From NCBI GenBank assembly GCA_022749755.1, contig CM040450.1:3958913-4022912 (forward strand): a DNA stretch of 64,000 bases, given 5' to 3'. The translations under genes were made by a program, and so were the position numbers. The notes below the pieces were generated by a model. That model was given only the letters and a program-made list of their open reading frames with translations, was not told the DNA's origin and did not search any database. Source of the stretch: Azadirachta indica. Its lineage: Eukaryota; Streptophyta; Magnoliopsida; Sapindales; Meliaceae. Shown one piece after another: positions 51,336 through 64,000 of the stretch (the stretch's first letter is position 1; each line of letters begins with the position of its first letter).

Positions 51336-53495
51336 ATGTTAGTTCAAGAAATGTCCCACATGGATATAGAACAGGGCAGGCATCACCGCCGCTCTGCTGC
51401 CGGAAGTGACGCCAGCGTTTGCTTCTCTGACGCTGAAGACGGTGGCTCTTGCTACTCTCAGTTCTACTCAACGACAGGCGGGTCCTACGATGAGTACAGT
51501 TTCGCCTGCGTTTCTGATGATCCAGAAATCGGTGGTGGTGATGCTTCAAGGAGAGTGTCTTCGGTTTCTTCATCATCGTCTGATTGTTCGGTGGAGATTG
51601 AGCGTGAAGCTCAAGAAATTGAAGTAAAGGTTCATTTGGCTAATAAAGTTGAGGGGGAGAAAGTCTGTAGAATTTGCCATCTGGTTCTTGAGAGTAATAG
51701 CCATGAATCTGGGGTTCCTATTCAATTGGGTTGCTCTTGCAAGGATGATTTGGCTGCTGCACATAAACACTGTGCTGAGGCCTGGTTCAAGATTAGAGGA
51801 AACAAGTGAGTCAAAATGAAAACAATTCCAAGCTACTACTTCTACTGTTTTCCTTTTTCTTAATTACACTACTGAGTAGATTTTTCTCATTTGCCTTATG
51901 ATGTGCGGTAATTATATAGAAATTTTGGTCTATGATGACAGTTTAATTAGTTTGTATATTGGAAAGCCTAATGTGTATAGGTAAAGTGGTTGGTGCTTAG
52001 AGAATCTTGATTAATAATAGAAGGGAAAGTTGGAGGAAGATAAAGAAAGAAAAGACATTGATGAACGAAAAAAGTAATTAAAGCAAAAAGAAAAGACTAA
52101 AGCATTAGGAGTTCCTCATGATATGCTTAACAGCATCATCACCGACAATTCCTCGCCGTTCTGTGCTTTTTCTTTAGGTTTTAGGAATCTCTTTGTTACT
52201 CCTTGGTGCACTTTCTTTTCATCAAAGTGAAGATTTGACTCCTTAATTGATGTTTTTCTTGGTGGGTTATTATTGCTTCTTGGTGCTCCACCTATTCCCT
52301 TTTTTTTTTTTTCTTTTTAATTTGCTGATGCAGATTCCTGATTTTGCCACGTACCCAACATATTTGATAATAATTGACTTCTTCTATATTGCTAAGTTAA
52401 AAGTGTTGGGTATCTTAAGATACTGATTTGATGCGTTAATTTTCTTATTTTTAATAATCATGCTGTGATTCTCAAAATTTTGGCAGATTATATATTTATT
52501 TTTTGTGCGCTATGCACTTCAATATCAGCAAGTCACCCCACCATGTTATCTCATTCACTGATTAAATCTTTGTAAAGTAATTCTCTCTCAGTTTTTAGGT
52601 ATTGTCATATAGGATACAACTCAAGTCAAGTTATGCCTGTCATTTAATTTGATCTTAATCCAAATCCAACCCAATTGCAGTTATTCAATCGAGCCTGTTT
52701 AATATGCGCAATTGGTTCACCCTGAGAAGCGTTTGCATTTGCCCTTCAAACTGCATCTTTTACTTGTGGCATAGCCTCTTGCTTGGAGGTTTTTGTTACA
52801 TCATGTATGAATGAAAGTGGAGCTTTTGGTGGAGTTGGCTGAGAATGTAATTAGATGCAAGCTATTTTGTCTTACCCGAAAGCCTGAAGGAGAAGTCATA
52901 ATTACTATGGTGATAAGTTTCATGAGTAGAGTTTATCTTTTCCACACTGGAAAAAGCTGGTACCACTGATGCATTGTGTGAATTCTGATATTCTGTTTGC
53001 TCTTCTCTCTCTCTGCATGTATGTCATTATTTATCCTTTATTGCCAGAAATGTTAGTTGTTTTAGCTTTTTAAGGTCTGCATTAATTCATATCAAACAAG
53101 CTATTATGCAAATAAATTGTGATAAAAACATATGCCTTGAGCAGACAACTCTAGTTGTCAGTTATGACTTCATGGTCTATATATAACTTCTCCATTGAAA
53201 AATCTCATACTTGCTCCTATATCTTCATATTCATTTGATCTGCTGAATTTTTCTTAGGACTTGTGAGATTTGTAATTCTATTGCCCTCAATGTAGCTGGG
53301 GCAACTGAGATTGAGACAACAGAGCAGTCAAACGAGGCCAACAATGTCACAGCAACATCTGCAATCTCAGCTGCTGCGCCCCATGGAGAAACTCGAAGCT
53401 TCTGGCACGGGCACCGCTTCCTGAACTTTCTGCTTGCTTGCATGGTATTTGCATTCGTCATATCATGGCTCTTTCACTTTAACGTTCCTTCATAG
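51336..53495 (+). CDS. RING-CH (MARCH-like) zinc finger membrane protein
   Basis: A likely membrane-bound E3 ubiquitin ligase. There are two exons, 51336-51805 and 53258-53495, giving 235 residues. Residues 1-105 are Ser/Asp/Gly-rich and probably disordered (SSVSSSSSDCS). Residues 111-162 form a C4HC3 RING-CH finger: CRIC, GCSC, HKHC and CEIC are all visible. The last Cys pair is encoded by exon 2, so the finger is split by the 1.45-kb intron. The helix at about 211-230 (FLNFLLACMVFAFVISWLF) is a single C-terminal membrane anchor, giving a tail-anchored topology with the finger in the cytosol. The start is the first in-frame ATG after an upstream CCAATAATA. A second ATG five codons on (in QEMSH) is possible. 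Substrates are unknown. Confidence 0.85.
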
Positions 53496-54635
53496 GATTG
53501 CATGAAAGAGTTGTGGAAGAGAAAAATCAAACAAAACAAAAGAATTGAAAATAAAGAAAAAAAAGAAAGTAAGAAATCCCATAATTGAGCCGGAAGAAAT
53601 GGTTCCAATGGCAATGAGTAATGGGATAGTTTAGAGCTTTGCAGTATTGAATAGGTATCATTATCTATACATTTTCATCTTCATACGTGTAGAGAGTTTG
53701 TCATATCTATATATGCACCAATCGATCCTCAAAATTATCAAGCTTTGTTTGGCTGTTGCATTGGAGGATTTGAAAGCCGTACATTGTTTTCCATTTTTCC
53801 TTTTTTTTTTTCCTTTTCCCTCTAGATTATACTCAAATGTTGTATTGATCAGTATAATTGCTGTTGCCGACTCACCTGTGGATGTGGTAATGGTTACTTT
53901 CTGTGTTTTTGAGATTTTTTTTAACGTATTTATTTTTGGTTGGGATGTGATTTCATATGTAAGTTGCAGCTCTGAAAGTAAGATTTGTTTGTTTTGTGGG
54001 GAAGTTTCACTGACAATAACTGTTGCGACATACAAGAGAAAATATTGGAGGTATACCTAAAAAATTATAATTGAGAATTTCAGGGTAATTTTAACTGCAA
54101 CGTTTTACCTTACAAGGATTAAATTATTTTTAAACATTCGTGCTGTTGAGAATGGTTTAAAGCTTTGGACGCGTAAGATGTAATTCTTTTTTATGTCGGA
54201 GACTGGAGGAGGAAATTAATGGACAAGAATCAAAAACTAGATCCCAACGGAAGGATGTTTCACGTTTACTTTTTAATAACTCTTAAATAAATGAGACGAA
54301 TATATCATATATCGTCGGGGAACTTATCTATTTAATTTATTTTTATTAACGCTTTTATCTTAAAATTAATCAATCATGGTACTGATTAAAATGATTCTAT
54401 TAACATTGTTCTATGTAAACGTTTTTCCGGCTTCCAACCATATATTGACCGAAGATGCAGGCATGAATATTAAGGGACTGCGGAAGTATAAAATATCACA
54501 TTGCAAAAGCTGAAAATGAAGAAAAATGAGAGAGAGAGAGAGAGAGAGATAAGAAAAATGACCAAATAAATACAAGAGGGTAGGCATAGCTATAGGAAAA
54601 AAGTTAAAATAAAACGAAAGAGAAAGCTATACACT
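53496..54635. other. Convergent 3' flank between RING-CH and BSK genes
   Basis: The 3' untranslated regions of both genes are expected here. An open frame at 53647-54060 lacks an ATG near its start and has Phe/Ile-rich, non-protein-like composition, so it is not called. A (GA)n run lies at 54530-54549. Confidence 0.6.
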
Positions 54636-58428
<3,793 letters not shown>

Positions 58429-61400
58429 TTGTTTCGAATCAGACAGTGAATAGGCAAAGCGAAAAAGTCTTTCCAAATGATCAGACGGCGCGCATTGCTT
58501 AGCTTCCGTGTAAGGCGAGACGAGACCGATAGTCTGAAACTCTGCAACACTCTCTAGCCTGGATTCTGCTCAGTCAAGCAAAGCTTCAATCTTGACAGAG
58601 CCGAGAATGAGAGATAAAGAGTTTTTATTTTAGTTGCTGCTTTTCTCGCACGGTAATAAAAATGTCAAATTTTGTGGGAAGATTATCGTTTAGTCCCCTA
58701 AACTTTTATAATTTCTCAAATACGTACATATAATTTTTATAGAGCCCTGACTTGACTTCTTTCCAAAGGACCCAATTAATCTTACCATACTGAACGTTGA
58801 CGAGAATCTGTAACTTAACATTAAAGAATATTTCGGTCATTTTACATTAGTGTCAGATGGCTTATTTGATATATATGGATGGATTACGTCCTTATTCGAG
58901 AAAATATAAATAATATGGACTTAGATGATAAACTTGTAATTATGATTAATGAGGATAAAACGGTTTAAACTTCAACTAATCTCATTATCCATGTGTCGAT
59001 GCCACGCTTCATGTGTGTTACGTAAAGAGACTTTTCTCACCCTTTTGGCTTCAGCTTTCTGCTTTTCTGCAGTCTCATCATTCTCTTTCATTATTATCAT
59101 TATTGTTATTTTTCACTTTTTACCGGTGATTTTCTCGTATTGTGAGGGCTTTTTTGTCTTTTAATTAAACTTGTGGATAAATCTGGTATCGTGTAGGTAG
59201 GCGGCCAATAGATTGAATCGACGGTCGTATTTTGTGGGTCAAAGTCAATCAACACGATTGACGTGTAAATTAAATCGCACGAAATGGGGCAATTTGAATA
59301 GGTATTAGGACGATAATATCCCGATCCTTTACTTTTAAGCATTTTTACATTTAAAAAATATACTTTCCAATCTTTTTTACATAAGTACCTATTATTCTTT
59401 ACGGGTGTGTAATGTAATCTGTTCACGTTTTTTAATTGACTAAAATATTTCTAAAATTTGAATGATTCGATTTGATTTTTCAATTTTGATATTTCTTAAA
59501 GCTGAATTGAATTAATTATTTTTAAAAAAATTAAACAAAAATTAATTTTATTCAATTTTTGTATTTTTTTTGTTAACTCTTACTGTTGTTATGTTATTTA
59601 ATAAAACTTAAACAGTTAGGGGTCAAAACAAGAATTTTATCACTTAAAATTTAGAATTTGGTAAAGATTATTGAATTTGTCTCTTTTTTTTCTTTCTTTC
59701 TTTTTTATTTAAGGAAGTTCCTGAATATATCATTTTCTCCAACACAGTTCATTGACCCGTTATATTAAGTTATCGACGTAGAATATAACTAATTCCTAAA
59801 ACACAATGGTAGGGACTCCTATGGAAAGAAAACCATATTACATCCTTTTCTTAAATTTAACAACATTTAAGGATCCAGCCATTATTACCCCTGCACTAAA
59901 CTAAGAATTAAGACTGTTTTTGCGTCAAGTAATTATCAGTAATCCGACTTTAGAAACTTTATGGAAAAGAACACAACAATTTTTTATAGTTCCATTCTTT
60001 GTTATATTTGGAGACTTATTCTTCTTGGCTTCAAGGTTTTCAAAAGTATATGGTATAAATTGAGAACTAGACACGGCCGGTTAAGACCAATTAATTGTCT
60101 CAGTACTTGAACCATTCAAACTCTAGACCCAACAAAACTGTAACAAAAAAGTCCCAAAAAAAAAAAAAAATCTACTTGAATAGAGCAATTATGGGCTCTA
60201 AAATTCAACTTAATCTATATGTGAATTTCAGTTTCAGTTTCAGTTTCAGTTTGTAACTGAAATGGTAAAATTTTGATGGGGCTTCATGCATTACATGCAA
60301 CAACACAACTCAATATTGGTGTGAGGTTTGTCACACTGTATTGAAGGTTGCACGTGATCTTTAACGGCAGGTAGATGATATAATCAAGTCAGAAGATAAA
60401 TGTGATCCCCATTCTATCTAATCCTGGCTATTTGCAAATTGCCATATATATATATTAAAGAGAAACGAGTATAGAGTGAAGTGACCACATGGGGTAGCTT
60501 CTGTATGTAGGAATAGAGTTGAGATATTTGAAAGCAATGCCAATGCACGCATACTTATTGCAAATGGAAATTAATTATAACGTTAATTAATTAGTGGGAA
60601 AAAGTTGCAAGTATTTGTTAATATTCTACAGCTTCAATCTAGAATGAAACAAGAAAATGATCATAAATGAATTCTAGTTTTGTACTGACTATGTATATGA
60701 ATGGAAGCAAGCATATTAATTCATATTGGTATTTATTCATGCATGGGGGATTACAGAGAGATACATGTAGTCAAGTCCAAATCTGACAGTTGGGGTAATA
60801 ATGAGTACATCCCCCATTTAGGGTTCAACAGGACCCCGCATGCATTACAGGGAAAAAGAAAGATCGTGTAAAAGGAAGAAGAAAGTGGGTTCGTTAGTTA
60901 TACAATGAAATCATGATCGTAGACATGACATAACATTCATCTGTGACCATCAATGAAATCATGATCTCTTATATATCATCAGACATACATACATGCCCAT
61001 TCTTATTCTTTATTTGACTCACTTTTAATTGCTTAAATTGCGCCAGCATCGCTTTCTTTTTTTGGTCCATCAACATGTGGGGTACTCTATAATTATTATA
61101 ACTATCACAAAAGAATTTTAGATGAGAGACACATATTACATTCCTTGTACCATTTTATTAATTGTCTTGAAGTTATAATAAAATTTTATCAATTCGTTTG
61201 AAGTTATTTAATTATGATAGTGATTATAAGGGTAGAATAACAAAATTTGATGTATATGTTGTAAATTTACAAAATTATCATATTTACATTATCATTAGTA
61301 GTGGAAATTTTTTAGTTTGATTTGATTTTATGCGAACTTAAAAATGAAATCATTCATTTTGGTTTGATTTATTAAAAACATACTCAAATAAAAATGAAAT

Positions 61401-63271
61401 GAAGTATAAACTTAAATTAAACCAAATCAGTTTGAGTTGGTTTGATGGAAACCTAACCTTGATTAATATTTTATGATTTAGACTTTTAGACAATTTAAAT
61501 ATTTTTTACTAGTTTATATTAAGATCTATTAATTTTATATATAAATTATTTTTTTTAAAGAGTTCATTGTATTTTAATTTATTCAATTCATTAGGTGATC
61601 GATTTTGATTCCTCCTAATTATTGTACTTAAATTAAAATTTATCACCTTCTTGTTTTAATTGGGAGTTAGGGTTTAATTCTTTTAATAAGAAAATTTTGA
61701 TCCCGAAGGAGTACTATAGTCTTAATTGATATAGGAATTTAAATTTTTAAACCAACTTTAATTAAATTCAATTTTAGATAGTTTTGATTGATGTTGTATT
61801 AAGATGTCAGCACTTAAAAGAAAAGGAAAAAGAAAAAGAAAAAGATAACAACCGCAACAGAAGCACAGCTTGAAAGAGAGCCCGCATCTCCTAGCTGTTA
61901 TACAGCCATACAGCCCATATCCTTAGAAATTATGTTAAGGATAAACAACTATCAAAAATAAAATATACGACAAAAGCAAAACTAGCCCATATGATTTTGT
62001 TTCCAACATCTGTCCCGCAACAATGTTGTCCAGCAAATGCCAAAAAGCTATATGATTGATTATTTTTTTGAAAGGCAAGCAGCGGATGTTGTGCACACAG
62101 CGCAATAAAAACTGTCTGCCTGTAATTCAATTAGGGCACTTTCAGATGAGGAATTCTTAAAAAAACCAAAAAAAAAAAAAAAATGATTGCTGACCAGAAT
62201 TGGGCAATTAATGTAACTGATTAGCATTCATGGGCTAATAGGCCTAATTGTGACCGCAACCAAACTAGGAATGTCGGAGATTTTAAAATTAAAACTTTGT
62301 ATTGTAATGTACTAGTTATCTTGCATTTTTCGAAATAAATGAATACGCAAGATTCTTAGGCTATTATTTACTTTTATCATTTCCATACAACTTTGTACAC
62401 ATAATATAACGCTTTAATGATGTTGGGACCAACTAAAGTTGCACATACCAATCAGGCAACAACTATTTCCAACAATTAGGACCCATCTAGGCTAGGCATG
62501 TGGGCTGCCACCGCATTCTACAAATTAATGCCAAAAAAGTGTGGAATACTTGTTTAAATAATGAATGCATGTTTTGCTTCTTTAGCATGTAAGATATTGT
62601 AATGTACTACACAACGGACGTGTGATCTGTTCAAAGGAGAGTGTTGGCATGTGATGTACGTTGGAGTTTCCGTTTTAAAATGAATCATTTCGTCAAGTGT
62701 ATAGACAAGACTGCGTGGCGCATGGACCAGGAAAACCTGCACCAAAGGCACATGCAGGATTGCCAGAAAAGAAGCATCACGTGCCTTCAGGTCATGATCA
62801 CCAACTGTTTGTTAAAAGCCTTCTTACTTTAAAAGTTGGCTGGCTGCCCACCGTAGCTGTAGATTTTTTAATTTTGTGTTTTGTGATAGGGATTGCTGTC
62901 AGAATCTAACCACCAAAAACCTTTGGCTTTGCCAGGTAGGTTAGTAAAGAGCAAGAGTTTCAGGAGGAGCCCTAAAGGCCGAAACTACCCACATGAAGGA
63001 GAATAATGGCAGCAATTTAACTATCATTCCATGATAAGATAAATTCTTATGCTGATGAAGGACAATCGTTCTAAACAAGGTAGGAGCACGACTGCGACAT
63101 ATACAATCCTAATGATGCAACTCCATTTTCTCTAGAATACAAATCAAATTTTACCAGTCTTGGGAAAAGAAGCAATGACTCGAGCAACTCATCCCTTTAA
63201 TCCATGGTAATAAGAATTTAATTAGTGGTCCTCACAGCAGATCCCATTAAAGTGACAGCAACTTCCATCAT
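58429..63271. other. Long intergenic region between BSK and IPC synthase genes
   Basis: BSK promoter at left. The rest is AT-rich with no recognised gene. Present are a CAGTTT short tandem array at about 60228-60252, an AAAAG-rich tract near 61815-61850, and an open frame near 62679-62909 without ATG that encodes a Pro/Lys/His-rich stretch. Nothing here is strong enough to call as a gene. Confidence 0.5.
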
Positions 63272-64000
63272 CTAAGCACCATTCATTGTTGTATCAACAT
63301 GGATTCCATTTCCATCTTCCATTATCTTGCCATTGATTTGTGTTCTCTGCCTCTGAAGATATCGACAAACACATAAATCTGTGAGTTTAAAATCAATTTG
63401 AAACTATTTGAAAAGGAGATTGTAGAGAGCTATAAATTCTCATACCCAATCTGCAGGGTCTACAGAGTTCCCATTCAAGAGTTTGTGATTCTCTTCTTTG
63501 GTCCTACTCTCCTTGTCTTTGATGCTCACAGGCAACAAAAGAGGTGAATTTCCACTTGTTCGATCAGGCAATTCTGCAGTGTCAAAAAGTCATTAGGTCT
63601 GGAACCTAAAAGGAGAAAAAAGAGGGAAAAAAGAAGGAACAACATTTGAGGACAATAAAGTAAAAACACTAACCTGGCAACTTTTTGTCTATAAAGAACA
63701 CCACTAGGTTAACAGTATACCTGCAAAGATTCATAGTGTTGAACTCGAATGAAAAACAATACTGCACACAAATAATTGAAAACAATATTGCAAGAATAAA
63801 TATGTCCATACCAAGCAACAACAACATCAACTGTATAATGTTTGCGGGATGCTATAATCAAGAGGCTCTGAATAACAGCAAGCAACCAACCAAACTGCTT
63901 TATAAACCTGAAAATTTGCATAACAAGGGGACAATCAACTCCACATATCACATAAGATGCAATAACATCACGCAGCATTACACCGTTAAAGTCCATCCAA
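63272..64000 (-). CDS. IPCS: Inositol phosphorylceramide synthase, 3' part (partial)
   Basis: Transfers phosphoinositol from phosphatidylinositol to ceramide in the Golgi/TGN, making the first precursor of plant GIPC sphingolipids. Only the last four coding exons are inside the window: 63907-63812, 63720-63674, 63573-63446 and 63352-63272. The remaining N-terminal exons lie beyond the right edge. The first visible exon has [20 protein letters not shown] and the [10 protein letters not shown] motif, which supplies the catalytic His and Asp of the lipid-phosphatase-like active site. The next exon completes a membrane helix ([10 protein letters not shown]). The cytosolic tail ([19 protein letters not shown] and onward) ends TTMNGA. 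Bases 63908-64000 are intron. The gene is in the same orientation as the BSK, about 4.8 kb away. Confidence 0.92.

Noticed and set aside
53647..54060. 137-codon frame downstream of the RING-CH gene
   Set aside because: No ATG near its start, Phe/Ile-rich composition of translated untranslated-region DNA, and no domain.

Overview
This window is nuclear DNA from a flowering plant, very probably a core eudicot. The evidence is AT-rich intergenic DNA, short GT-AG introns, plant-specific families (chloroplast FBPase, pTAC13, BSK, PAR1, laccase, IPC synthase) and a plant Ty3/gypsy retrotransposon with an antisense gene. A Citrus-like (Sapindales) source is my guess from the general feel of the proteins and is not demonstrated. 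All exon coordinates were worked out by eye from reading frame plus GT/AG signals.

Layout. 1-3018: beta-tubulin (+). 5160-6257: kinase-less membrane L-type lectin (-). 11414-13654: pTAC13/NusG-like plastid factor (-). 15213-17842: LisH-type protein of unknown role (+). 19175-20781: chloroplast fructose-1,6-bisphosphatase (-). 22707-24192: PAR1-family secreted Cys-rich protein (+). 25508-36123: an old, degenerate 10.6-kb LTR retrotransposon in minus orientation, carrying an oppositely oriented extra gene. 37635-40541: laccase (-) with a miR397-like target site. 45549-47635: R2R3-MYB of the MYB1/25/109 type (+). 51336-53495: RING-CH membrane protein (+). 54636-58428: BSK5-like brassinosteroid-signalling pseudokinase (-). 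63272 to beyond the right edge: inositol phosphorylceramide synthase, 3' part only (-).

The genes are not an operon and most are functionally unrelated. Their order is informative. From memory of Arabidopsis locus numbers, it merges several Arabidopsis segments: At3g54020-54080 (IPCS1, BSK6, PAR1, cFBP1, lectin), At3g09190-09240 (lectin, pTAC13, LAC7, MYB1, BSK9), and probably At2g29525/29550 (IPCS3, TUB7) and At2g37940/37950 (IPCS2, RING). The window looks like an unfractionated version of a block that Arabidopsis duplicated and then thinned.

The most unusual object is the retrotransposon. Between integrase and the 3' LTR it carries a gene on the opposite strand, with its own TATA-like box, four candidate GT-AG introns in the antisense direction, a domain resembling the Pfam 'putative gypsy type transposon' family (PF04195), a coiled-coil tail and a poly(A)-type signal. 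Reverse transcriptase, gag and the antisense gene all carry stops, and all three RT catalytic aspartates are substituted, so the copy is dead. The large intergenic spaces (6.3-11.4, 40.5-45.5, 47.6-51.3 and 58.4-63.3 kb) hold only AT-rich DNA and simple repeats as far as I can see.
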